This document shows positions 53,441 to 64,000 of a stretch of DNA of 64,000 nt, piece by piece. Each line of letters opens with the position of its first letter. The first letter of the stretch is position 1. A model generated the notes under the pieces. That model had not been told where the DNA came from. It worked only from the letters and a program-made list of their open reading frames with translations, and made no database searches. Where the stretch lies: assembly GCF_029852145.1 (NCBI RefSeq), contig NC_079977.1, positions 22,012,781 through 22,076,780 of the forward strand, given 5' to 3'. Source of the stretch: Microplitis mediator. Lineage: Eukaryota > Arthropoda > Insecta > Hymenoptera > Braconidae. Position numbers and translations under genes: made by a program.

Positions 53441-54670
53441 GAATGTTATGCTCTTTTAAATGAGTACCCACATGATATATTTATTTTTAATTTTTCAAAC
53501 AGGTTATATATCAATATATATATATATATTGTTTGAAATATTTAAAATAAATATGGCTTGTGGGTATTCATTTGAAAGAGCATCAAATTTTCTATACTTT
53601 TCTGAATCAAAAGAATATATATTTATATATATGTATATAGTCATATATAAATATATTTATATGTATATGAGTATATTTTTGAATACACAGTAAAGTAAAG
53701 ATTTTCGTGGCTTTTAAAATGAATACCCACATGCTATATTTATGTGCAATAATTGGTAGGTCATATTTTTAAATATATGAACATATATACATTGTTTGAA
53801 ATATTAAAAATATATATGGCTTGTGGGTACTCATTTGAATGAGCATCAAATTTCCTATACTTTTCTGAATCAAAACAATATATATTTATATATATTTATA
53901 TATATGTATATAGTCATATATAAATATATTTATATGTATATGATTATATTTTTGAATACACAGTAAAGAATTTCGTGGCCGTTAAAATGAATACCCACAT
54001 GCTATATTTATGTGCAATAATTGATAGGTCATATTTTTAAATATATGAATATATATACATTGTTTGAAATATTAAAAATATATATGGCTTGTGGGTACTC
54101 ATTTGAAAGAGCATCAAATTTCCTATACTTTTCTGAATCAAAAGAATATATATTTATATATATCTATATAGTCATATATAAATATATTTATATGTATATG
54201 AGTATATTTTTGAATTCACAGTAAAGTAAAGATTTTCGTGGCTTTTAAAATGAGTACCCACATGCTATATTTATGTGCGATAATTGATAGGTCATATTTT
54301 TAAATATATGACTATATATACATTGTTTGAAATATTAAAAATATATATGGCTTGTGGGTACTCATTTTAAAGAGCATCAAATTTTCTATACTTTTCTGAA
54401 TCCAAAAAATATATATTTATATATATGTATATAGACATATATAAATATATTTATATGTATATGAGTATATTTTTGAATACACAGTAAAGTAAAGAATTTC
54501 GTGGCTTTTAAAATGAGTACCCACATGCTATATTTATGTGCAATAATTGATAGGTCATATTTTTAAATATATGACAATATATACATTGTTTGAAATATTA
54601 AAAATATATATGGCTTGTGGGTACTCATTTGAAAGAGCATCGAATTTCCTATACTTTTCCGAATCCCAAG
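53440..54670. repeat. 263-bp tandem array of foldback units, 5 copies
   Basis: ATGGCTTGTGGGTACTCATT starts at 53553, 53816, 54084, 54347 and 54610 (263, 268, 263, 263). Each is preceded about 100 bp earlier by its inverted partner, AAATGAGTACCCACATGCTA. Between them are TATATA-rich loops; after them, GAGCATCAAATTTCCTATAC and TTTTCTGAATC. Open frames of about 67-81 codons recurring here are copies of one repeat frame. Confidence 0.94.
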
Positions 54671-55430
54671 GACTAAAAAATTTCCTTCCATTTTCCCGAA
54701 CTGAGAAAATGACTCAGAAAAAAAACAAGAAAATGTTTTTGTGGAAAAAAAAGTTTGTATCGATAACAGAGTTTCAATTATTGGTTAAATAAACCGGCAT
54801 GAGTGTCAAGAAAGACGGAAAAGCTCATGAGTGAAAGAGAATTAGCGGTTGAGTTGAAAGAGATGAACGAGCGTGCACACTGTAGCTAATGAGTCGAGGG
54901 ATGATTGATTCGCCATTCGTTCATTATTTTCCCTCTCTCTCCTCACCGTAATTTAACCATCTTGTGGATCTGAGGTAACGTAAGTCTTGTACCCAAACTC
55001 TTGGCTGATTCCTTTCATTAGCATGCTAAGCGCCCACACCAAAATCTTTCTTGCGCAAGTTCATTTTGCATTCACTAGCCGTCATCCCGGCTCTCGGCTA
55101 CAATAAATACACAATAACCTGCTACTTGTCACCCTTCAGTCCCCTCCCTGGTTCTTTTGACTGAACTAGAGTCCCCACCCCTTCTACGAAGCCGGCGTCC
55201 CCCAGCCCCAGAAAATTATTTATTTACTTCCATAAAAGCCTCGGGTCCAAAAGAGTGTTTTGTTCCCAACGCTCCCTATTTATGCCACGATCCTTGATCA
55301 CCGATGATTAATTGTCTCATAATCTCACTTGATAGAGTTCATTTACTCAATTATTTTTATTACGTATTGAGTACTTTGATATTTTCCTGGTTTCTCTTTT
55401 TTTTTAACAAAAAATTACGAGGAAATTGGA
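54671..55430. other. Unique island
   Basis: GC-richer and unique, with TTCTACGAAGCCGGCGTCCC near 55179. No array, no recognised gene. Confidence 0.45.
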
Positions 55431-56640
55431 CTTGAAAAATTTTTAACTTGAAAGTTTATGGGGATAGAGACTCAAGTAAGGGCTCAAAATTTTCCGTAGA
55501 CTTTGCAGAATGCAGGAAAAAAAAATTTTGTTAATATCTTCCATAGTTTTGGAGAAAAAAATAATTTAAGTGACCGAAAAATAGCAAAATTTCGAGATTA
55601 AATTTTTTGAGATTTTTTTGGAACTTAAAAAATTTATAACTTGGAAGTTTTTGGAGATAGAAAAAAGTTTGAAGGAACAATTTTGTAGGTAATTAAATTT
55701 GGAACAAAAAATGGTTCTTTACATTTTTTGATAAGTTTGTAAATTTCCCCAGAATTTGAATTCAAAACTGAACCTTTCAAAATTCGATTTCAATATTCAA
55801 TATTTATGATCTCTGTTCAAAAAATTCAAATTCCGGCTAAAGGATCACACTTATCACAAAAATGGCTCCTTACAATTCGATAGAGGATAAAATTTCCTAC
55901 AAAAAAGGTCTCTTATAAATTTTTCCTAAACTCATAAATTTCCCCAGAATTTGAATTCAAAACTGAACCTTTAAAAATTCGATCTCAATTTTCAATATTT
56001 ATGATCTCTGTTAAAAAAATTCAAATTCCGGCTAAACTATCACACTTATCACAAAAATGACCTCTTACAATTCGATAGAGGATAAAATTTCCTACCAAAA
56101 AGATTTTCACTAAATTTTTCCTAAACTCATAAATTTCCCCAGAATTTGAATTCAAAACTGAACCCTTTGAAATTCGATTCAAATTTCAATATTTATGATC
56201 TCTGTTAAAAAAATTCAAATTCCGGCTAAAGGATCACACTAATCACAAAAATGACCTCTTACAATTCGATAGAGGATAAAATTTCTTACAAAAAAGATCT
56301 TTTTAAAATTTTCCTTAAACTCATAAATTTCCCCAGAATTTGAATTCAAAACTGAACCTTTAAAAATTCGATTTCAATTTTCAATATTTATGATCTCTGT
56401 TCAAAAAATTCAAATTCCGGCTAAACTATCACACTTATCACAAAAATGACTTCTTACAATTCGATAGAAGATAAAATTTCCTACAAAAAAGGTCTTGGCT
56501 AAATTTTTCCTAAACTCATAAATTTCCCCAGAATTTGAATTCAAAACTGACCCTTTGAAAATTCGATTCCAATTTTCACTATTTCGTGAATATCGAAGCT
56601 AAAAAATTAATAACTCGGAAGTTTATAGACCTAGAGACTC
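55430..56640. repeat. 195-bp tandem array with palindromic core, 5 copies
   Basis: Landmark TAGAGGATAAAATTTCCTAC or variant at 55686, 55881, 56076, 56270 and 56465 (195, 195, 194, 195). Units share AAATTTCCCCAGAATTTGAA, TTCAAATTCCGGCTAAACTA and TCACACTTATCACAAAAATG. The left arm of the core has drifted to TTCGATAGAGGATAAAATTT. Confidence 0.95.
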
Positions 56641-57480
56641 CAGTAAGGTCTCAAAATTTTCCGTAGACTTTGTGGAATGTAGAAAAAATTAACCATGTAA
56701 ATATTTCTCATAGTTAGTAAAAAATAAATAATTTTCCTGAGTCCTTAAGAAATCAAAGCTAACCCCACTTTTAAAAGAAATTAAATTCCGTTAATAACTC
56801 AGTAGGTTTTTTCCCAAAATGAAATACTGAGGGCGGGTTTCAAAGGTTCACTTGGGTAGTATTTAAATAAAATTATCAAAAAAATTAGCGTCAATAAACG
56901 AGGCAGCTACGGAAGATCAAAAATTCGAGGTGGCGCTTCCAGGCGGGTTTTTTTTGCATTTTTTGAAGGTAATGCGATGTCTTACGCATTGCAGCTTGAA
57001 TTTTATCTCATGGGAGTTGTCCAGGTATGTCATGTAGTGAGCAGTAGCATGCATAAAGCTTTCGGAACAATGTGGGTCGCCTGTTGAATTATTCCCTTTG
57101 ATTGCGTCGCTCTAATTCAGATTCTACACTATCTCGTTTCGTCATTCCGACCCCACTTACTCTTTTTACTCTGCTACGACCCTAATATATATACATATAT
57201 ATGACCTTTGACATACGACTCACGTTACTGATTTCCATGTCGACATGTTTAGAAATAAAAAAATTAAATTAAAAATGATCGATAAATTTCAAGACATTTT
57301 CACTAACAAAATATTTAAATTCATCTAAAGAATGACGAGATTATTTATAATAGATGACATTTTTAAATGGATTATAGTCGAGGTGAGTTATGAATATGGT
57401 GACTTGCTTTTTTCACATATTTATATATATGGACATAAATATTGAATATGAGAAGACTAAAGTACAAATTTGAGCTAAAA
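56641..57480. other. Unique spacer between two related arrays
   Basis: It separates two direct arrays of the same family. GAGGGCGGGTTTCAAAGGTT near 56830 and CTTTTTACTCTGCTACGACC near 57162 mark unique parts. No gene. Confidence 0.45.
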
Positions 57481-57489
57481 TTTGGAAAT

Positions 57490-58350
57490 TTTAAGTTAAG
57501 TTGAATTCATGGGTAAAATAATGGAGATAGAAAAAAGTTTGTAAGAACAATTTTGTAGAAAATTTGATTTGGAACAAAAAATGTTCTTACAAATTTTTTG
57601 ATAAAGTCGTAAATTTCTCCATAATTTGAATTCAGAACTAACCCTTTCAATCATAACTCCCAATTTCCACTGTCACTCCAAAAATCAAAATTCCCGCTGA
57701 ATTATCACACTTATCACAAAAATGGCTTCTTACACTTCGGAAGAAAATGAAATTTCCTACAAAAAATTTCCTGACCACTTTTTCCCTACTCCATAAATTT
57801 CCCCACAATTCGACTCCAAACCTCTAGCTCCGAAATTTACTCCCATTTTCCACTGCCCCCTGTCAAAAATCAAAATTCCCGTTGGATTATCACACTTATC
57901 ACAAAAATGACCTCTTACACTTCGAAAGAGAATAAAATTCCCTACAAAAAAGTTCCTAACCACTTTTTCCCTACTCCATAAATTTCCTTACGATTCGACT
58001 CCAAACCTCTAGCTCCGAAATTTACTTCCATTTTCCACTGCCTCCTTTCAAAAATCAAAATTCCCGCTAAATTATCACACTTACAACAAAAATGACCTCT
58101 TACACTTCGAAAGAAAATGAAATTCCCTACAAAAAAGTTCCTGACCACTTTTTCCCTACTCCATAAATTTCCCCACAATTAGACTCCAAACCTTTACCTC
58201 CGAAATTCACTCCCATTTCCACTGCCTCCTTTCAAAAATCAAAATTCCCGCTAAATTATCACACTTACAACAAAAATGACTTCTTACACTTCTACAGGAA
58301 ATTAAATTCCCTACAAAAAAGCTCCTTACCACTTTTCCCCATCTCCACTC
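57490..58350. repeat. 185-bp tandem array with palindromic core, 5 copies
   Basis: Landmarks at 57556, 57741, 57926, 58111 and about 58295, spacing 185. Units share CACTTTTTCCCTACTCCATA, AATTCCCGCTAAATTATCAC and ACACTTATCACAAAAATGAC. It is the same family as the 55.4-kb array but 10 bp shorter per unit. Related minus-strand frames 57757-57963 and 57942-58178 are repeat copies. Confidence 0.94.
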
Positions 58351-58934
58351 CTTTCTCCCCAAATCCTAATTAAAAAAACTCTCTTTAAAATTAAAAATTC
58401 CCTCCCCCTACTCGCGCAATTTTAATTATCTCCAATTCCAGCATTTACATACTCATAATACCATAATACCCCTATACACAAATACCTACATAAAACCGTC
58501 CATTTCTCGTCTTAATTCAAGGAACTTAAATGTCTCATTATTTATTATATTTTTTTTCCATAATTATTGTTACTAATTAGTGGGCATATTTGCACAAATG
58601 ATAAATAAAATAAAAGCAGACACATCTTTTGTAAGGACCTAGCGCGATTAACACGGCAAGCTATTGAATTTTCTTATATATAAGTATATATATAATATAA
58701 TATATAAAATAAAAATAGCCTGGCAATAAAAGCCTTGTAGAGTTTCCTTTCAATGCTTTCATAAAAATTTTGTCGTGAAAACTAATTTTCTTGGAGAAAA
58801 CTCCCAACAAGAGAATAAAATAAAAAGAGTATTAAATAAAAGGGGGTATATTATTATTTTTTTATTTCTTTCACCTCTTTACTTTTATTTATTTTATCTT
58901 CATATGCCTCTTTCTGCTTTTTCTAGACACGAAA

Positions 58935-58970
<36 letters not shown>

Positions 58971-59749
58971 CGAGCAGCTACTTTTATATGAGGTGCTAAT
59001 CTCGAGAAAAAAAGGAATAGAGGGGAGTGGGTGAAGAAAATGGAAGAAGGGGGTGAAAGAAGGAAGGGGAGGGGAAAATATTCACCCTATTTGGAATCGA
59101 CTAGAGCCCTAACGTATTTTAAACTTACAACCCGGGAATTATAATGTAGTAATGTCATTTTAGCAGTATTATTATTTATTGAGGGTGAATTACTAATGTA
59201 ACCAGTTATTTTCAAATTTATTTTACTCAATACTACGCTAAAATGGACACTGATTCAAAATTTCCACGAATTTTTTTTTTTTTCACTGCGATTTCCTCCG
59301 GGTCAAGGGGGGGGGGAGTGTAGACATTAAATTTTTTTTTGACTTCTCAGAGAGTTCTCTAAATGCCCACTAGCACTAGGGGACAAAAAATTAATTTTCA
59401 AATTTTTTGTCAAAAATTTAAAAAATTATTTTAGGATTTTTTAAAAATTTTTTATTCCCGCCCTGAGGTCGCAAAAAATTTTTTTTCTCCGTATTGACCA
59501 TGGGGTTGGAAACTAGGGACTCCCAGCTTTGAGAAAAATTTTTTTATGCAATTCTGATGATTTTGAGCCGAGTTACAGCAGTAGTGTCTCGCGCATTTTT
59601 CGAAACTTTGTAATTTTCTGTAATTAATCAAAATTTTGCTGAAAATTATCAAAAATTTATGGTTTAAATTCGTTGTAGGTTGATATTACTCTAGGTAATG
59701 AATAGAGTATTAGAAAAAAATTTTAAAAATAAAAAAAAGAGATTTTTAG

Positions 59750-59791
<42 letters not shown>

Positions 59792-60350
59792 AAACTTGTT
59801 TCTGCTGACAAAGAAATATAATTAAATAATAATAATAATGTAAAAAATATTGCAATACCTGTTAAATAAAACTATAATTTCTAATTGCAAAATAAACTAG
59901 ATTCTGGAATTCCTAAGACAGGATTAAGCAATTTTATGTTGGATATTGTCATCTCTTTCTGACAACTGACAAACAACATTCAACATACGCACACAAGCAC
60001 ACATACGGGATTTGTATTGCCAACGTCACATATCATCGTACTCTGCATTGTCCAATAACAAGTATAATTGCCCGAGGCATAATCCGCTAAAAAAAAGTTA
60101 CTGAAAGAAAGAGTGAGAGAGAGATAGAGAAGTAGGAGGAGGGGTAAGAGAGGGGAAAATAAATAAAGAGCAAAAGTACTCTTATCCGCTTAAGCCGTCA
60201 ATCGTAGCACGAATATACCTAAAGCCAATTATCCTGCTTATTACACTTCGCAATAACAAATACAAAGATGCCATTGGTCAATCTGTCGACGGAAGTTGAA
60301 AAATTTATATATTTTTACTTCTGGAAAAAAAGTTAATCACCTAAGGATTA
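58351..60350. other. Unique AT-rich stretch with long poly-A tracts
   Basis: Poly-A of 31 at 58937-58967 and of 40 at 59750-59789. An open minus stretch at 59452-59652 and a plus stretch at 58775-58999 have no features. No array. Confidence 0.55.
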
Positions 60351-60890
60351 TTGGAGGATTCTGGCCTAACTAGTGGAGATATGATAAAAATTCACAGGAC
60401 CTTTTTTGTAGGGGATAAAATTTCCTACAAAAAACGTCTTAGTCATTTTTCCGTAAAATGAATATTTTACCCAGAATTTGGATTATAAAAATTTATTTGA
60501 AAATTTTGATGTTTTCTTGAACAAAGAAAATCACCAAAGTTTCATTGCAAGATTGTGGCCTAACTAGTGGAGATATGATGAAAATTTACAGGACCTTTTT
60601 TGTAGGAAATTAAATTTCCTACCAAAAACGTCTCAGTAACTTTTCCGTAAATCGAATATTTTAGCCAGAATTTTGATTATAAAAATGTATATCAAACTTT
60701 GGATGTTTTCTTGAACAAAGAAAATCACCAAAGTTTCATTGCAAGATTTTGGCTTAACCATCAAAGATACGATAAAAACTCACAGAACCATTTTTGTAGA
60801 GAATTTAATTTCCTACAAAAAACGTTTCAATGATTTTTCCATAAATCGAATATTTTATCCGCAATTTACTTCCAAATTCCTTCGGTCCGA
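60350..60890. repeat. 194-bp tandem array with palindromic core, 3 copies
   Basis: GTAG at 60408, 60602 and 60796, both spacings 194. Units share GCCTAACTAGTGGAGATATG, TTGAACAAAGAAAATCACCA and AAGTTTCATTGCAAGATT. The core is nearly perfect: CCTTTTTTGTAGGAAATTAA then ATTTCCTACCAAAAACG. Confidence 0.93.
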
Positions 60891-62000
60891 AAACTGGGCG
60901 CCAATTCCGGATGAAATTAATTATGCCGCAGCTTAAAATAAAATAAATGAATCTATCAAACAATAGTGAGAATAAATCGAAGCCATCTCTTTAGCCGGGT
61001 TTTTCAGCCGCGTCAATACGTCGCCCGGAGCCACGATAAGGTTCTGGTATTAGTGGGCTCAGGTAGCAGTAGATGGCGTCGTTCATCCCTACCAATCCGA
61101 CTAAGCCCTGAGCTACCTCAGTGTCTCACCCCTTCAACCCATCAGTCTTACCCTTACTCCCCTTCCCCATCTCGCCCTTGATTTCCTCCCTCTTCGTCTA
61201 AGTACAGCAGGAGCCTATTGAATCCCTGGCCTTCGAAATTACTTGGCGTATGTGGCGCACCCGTCGGATCACTGGCAATATTACTCTTAAGATTACCAAT
61301 ATCCTTAAAGTACCAGTAGCTGTCATAAAAGACAGGCTTAGCGGCATGATATTACGGCGCAAAGTATTATCGCAAATGCTCAAGATCTACTAGCAGATGA
61401 AGGAAGAACGATTTTACACTAGTATTAAACTGCTGCTATCACTCCCTCTGTGTCTGGAACTTGGTACTCGGAACCGGTACTTTTATGTTCATTACTTATT
61501 ACTGGAATAGCCTTTGGCTGGTCTAGGTCCTTCTCTTGGTCCTTGTATCAAATTCAGTGTTGGTCGTTCGCCCCAGCCCCCTGCGGGATGATGAATTTTT
61601 CAATGGCCATTGTCAGAAAGAAAACTTTTGTCACGATTGTCATTGAGGTTGTAATCCCAAAAGCCCCAGGCGATTTCGCTTAGTCTGAGTGTTAAAACAT
61701 TGATAGAGGTTTTGCCGGATTAGATTGTAGGGGTACGAATTGTCATTTCATGGCTGATGACTTAGAAGAATTAGCGAGAATGTGACAGATTTTTGGTCTA
61801 CGACTAGGTCTTGACATGGGGGGGGGGGGTAGGGGTGAGATCTAATAGGGGATTCAGATGTGTGGAATCTGTGGTAATCATGTGGGAAGCTAAGAAACCT
61901 CGTGCTGCTGTTTCGCGAGTATTGATTTTTATTTTTAGTTTATTTTATCATGAAATATTGAGTTTATGGAAAAGTTACTTAAGAGTTTTTTGTAGGAAAT
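60891..62000. other. GC-richer unique island without a recognised gene
   Basis: 61000-61700 has balanced composition and several short open stretches: plus 60966-61181, plus 61450-61683 (reads YSEPVLLCSLLITGIAFGW in part, hydrophobic) and minus 61198-61383. None shows a known domain or clear splice links. A run of 11 G lies near 61819. Confidence 0.4.
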
Positions 62001-62009
62001 TTTGTCTTC

Positions 62010-62265
62010 TACAAAATTATTTCAGTCCATTTTTGTCGTAACTCTAATAGTTTAGCCAGGCAAGCTGGTTCATTGGCCCGTCTCAACCGATCGTTAGTAA
62101 GAAGAGTAAGGATTGATTTCAAATGACAATTCTGGCGAAACCATCGAACCTACATGAAAATTACAGATGACCTTTTTTGTAGGCGATAAAATTTCCTACA
62201 AAATTAGTCCTAAGACTTTTTGCTCTAACTCTGTAACTTTAGCCAGAAAAATCATTCAAAGTTTG
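62010..62265. repeat. Two solo palindrome-core units, one foldback-like
   Basis: GTAGGAAATTTTGTCTTCTA near 61992-62011 is one. The second has CTTTTTTGTAGGCGATAAAA near 62172 followed by TTTCCTACAAAATT. Its flanks TTCAAATGACAATTCTGGCG (62118) and CCAGAAAAATCATTCAAAGT (62240) are inverted to each other and resemble the arms of the 6053-6201 element. Confidence 0.65.
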
Positions 62266-63010
62266 ATAAAGTTTTTACCGGTTCCTATTCACTCGTTTGC
62301 TTCACAAAAATGGCGATTGGTTAAAAAAAATGAGACAGTACATCTGGTAGGATTATACTCAGCGAAGCACGAGAGGAAACAATTTGTTTGTTAAGCGATT
62401 TGTTGATAATTAAAAAGAAAGAGGACCGTAGGCGTTAGAAGTCGACGACAGCTGGAGCGAAAAAGGGTAAAAGCAGCGATAGGTTGTCAGTAGCGGAGAA
62501 TCAGAACCAGAATCAGAGACCAGAGGAGAGACTAGAGAAGAGCAGAGACCAGAGGTACTTGGACGTAATTTGCAGTTAAATTAACGGTGCGCATCCGCAT
62601 AAACGGGCGCCGCTTTAACGATTTAACGTTCTCATGTCGTTTAAATTTAATTTGACGATTGCTCGTTAAAGTTATATACCAAATTACACACCTCTTTGTC
62701 TTTGTAATACTGATGATATCTTTTAAAACAAACTGTATCACTTTATTTATTAAAAATTATTCATTTTAACTTTCGGCGGACGAATTCTCAGAATAGAAAA
62801 AAGTTATGACAGCAAAAAATAGTGACGAGACAAAGCGGTTGACTTTGTTATTTCCGTCTGGGCGTTATGTTTCAGACAATAATTCAAACACGTGTGGACC
62901 ATACGCTAGAGTCGTCATTTGTTTCAGTTCAAGGATACGGCACTAGATCGTAAATTCAATTAAAACTAAATATTATCGTTCAAATGGCCCCAGCGCGCCA
63001 ACTATTGGAT
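62266..63010. other. Unique sequence
   Basis: CAGAACCAGAATCAGAGACC near 62502 is a short purine repeat. No gene recognised. Confidence 0.45.
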
Positions 63011-63019
63011 TTAGGGCTA

Positions 63020-63260
63020 AATTTATAAGGACCTTTTTTGTAGGAAATTAAATTTTCTTCAAAAATGGTATCAATAATTTTTTTCGTATCTCTGATAGTT
63101 TCGTCGGAAATTGAGATCAAAGATTGCGGGGTCAGAAGAAGGGAAATTTTCTTTTGGAAAATTTTGGAAAATTTACCAGAGGAAAAGTGCTCGTGTTGGT
63201 ACTCGTTCCAGAGGGTTTTTGGAGAGGAGAATTTCCAAAAAAAAAATTTGATGATACCTG
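63020..63260. repeat. Solo palindrome unit joined to an inverted GAGTACC-type word
   Basis: CTTTTTTGTAGGAAATTAAA near 63032 is followed by TCGTATCTCTGATAGTTTCG, then GTGTTGGTACTCGTTCCAGA near 63193. The latter is the reverse orientation of the GAGTACCAACA word of the 45-kb array. Confidence 0.6.
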
Positions 63261-64000
63261 TGATAGTTTTCGAGAAAAATGAATTTCGCCTAATTTTCGT
63301 TTTTGAGAAAATGAATAAAAAAAATGTAGGGAATAATAACCGATAGAATAAGTAAAATAAATGAGTTTTAAATGGGTTGGGAACAAAGAGTTGCATTAAT
63401 TAAGGATAATTCCGATCTTGATCAGCGATCAGATGTAGGAAAAAAAATAAAAGTAAACATATTGCTCGGAGATTGAATAAGAGGTAGAGAAGTAGGATCC
63501 GTTAATAAGAAAGAGTAGACTCGGTATGGCAATACAAGACAAGTAGAAAAAGTTAATGGTCTTACGACAGACACGAGTAAGAAATCTGTTTATAAAAAAA
63601 AAGGATTAAATAAAATAGAGTTGGATATGGAAGGAATAAAAAAATAAGGAAACAACTGAAATAAGAAGAAGAGATCGATAAAGGGCGTAAGAACCCGACG
63701 AATAAATACTTGGAGATGTAATCGCTGAAGGAAACAAGCGGCAGAATTGTTCGGAGAATAATTGAAAGCGCCGCTCGTTGAGCTTCCTCTCATTCCCATT
63801 CGCGATTCTTCTCTTTGCCATTTTCTGGCTCTGTCTCAAGCCGATTTCTGATCATTTTTACTCTTTCGCTTCGATACTATGGTCCCTGAGCTTATAGATC
63901 ATTACCTAGTACTTGTACTTTGTGTCGCAGGTCGTCAAATGTCATCCAGGTTCGACTAATCTCAATATCGGCCCTCGATCTCATGATCGACGCTCTTAGC
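63261..64000. other. Unique right edge
   Basis: Purine-rich unique sequence, then GC-richer sequence from 63740. No gene can be supported up to the edge. Confidence 0.45.

Noticed and set aside
54021..54792. Family of similar small proteins (67-81 aa) at 53.4-54.8 kb
   Set aside because: They are the same frame of a 263-bp repeat read several times; sequence is low-complexity.
57757..58178. Two related small proteins on the minus strand
   Set aside because: They are copies of the 185-bp satellite unit.
58937..59789. Long poly-A runs as tails of retroposed sequences
   Set aside because: No SINE, LINE or processed gene body lies next to them on either side and no target duplication was seen.
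1..64000. tRNA or rRNA genes
   Set aside because: I looked for GGTTCGAATCC-type B boxes and ribosomal motifs by eye and saw none; a tRNA scan would settle it.

Overview
The window is animal nuclear DNA, very AT-rich, with spliced genes, long introns, many microsatellites and dense tandem repeats. The only protein-coding gene I can establish is an insect-type SoxD transcription factor (the SOX5/SOX6 group; Sox102F in Drosophila) on the minus strand. The gene and the base composition fit an insect. A hymenopteran such as a parasitoid wasp is a plausible guess, but nothing here proves it. I found no rRNA, tRNA, CRISPR array or recognisable transposase or reverse transcriptase.

SoxD layout, in transcription order (right to left): a probable N-terminal micro-exon at 35720-35736; an 8.1-kb intron; the main first coding exon at 26789-27615 with its acceptor at 27622; a 3.1-kb intron; exon 23436-23709; a 16.9-kb intron; and four clustered exons at 6233-6517, 5661-6000, 5392-5598 and 4648-5321. 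All joins have GT/AG ends and compatible phases. From the ATG at 27615 they give one frame of 2,607 nt (868 codons plus stop). The micro-exon would add eight residues. The protein has the SoxD N-terminal motif, a coiled coil, a CtBP-type PLNLTK motif, two SUMO-type motifs, an HMG box and the conserved SoxD tail after the box.

Most of the rest is repeats. At least a dozen tandem arrays share a palindromic core (arms close to TTTTTTGTAGGAAATT and AATTTCCTACAAAAAA), but differ outside it. Each keeps its own almost constant period: 195 bp at 1.8 kb, 188 at 10.4, 194 at 19.1, 197 at 21.8, 195 at 23.8, 187 at 29.8, 195 at 42, 195 at 55.7, 185 at 57.6 and 194 at 60.4. Solo foldback units also occur, the clearest (6053-6201) having perfect 30-bp terminal inverted repeats inside a SoxD intron. 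Two arrays exist as large inverted pairs around roughly 0.6-0.7 kb of unique sequence (13.5-15.96 kb and 41.9-44.1 kb). Other arrays have periods of 114, 118, 133, 144 (a three-monomer higher-order repeat), 149, 168, 175, 179, 263, 349 and 360 bp.

Region by region: 1-4.4 kb is repeats downstream of SoxD; 4.4-27.6 kb is the SoxD coding region with repeat-filled introns; 27.6-35.7 kb is the probable first intron; 36.2-37.7 kb is a GC-richer unique island that may hold the promoter; 38.2-64 kb is gene-poor repeat-rich DNA with unique islands. Array positions and periods were read by eye from recurring landmarks, so array edges are approximate.
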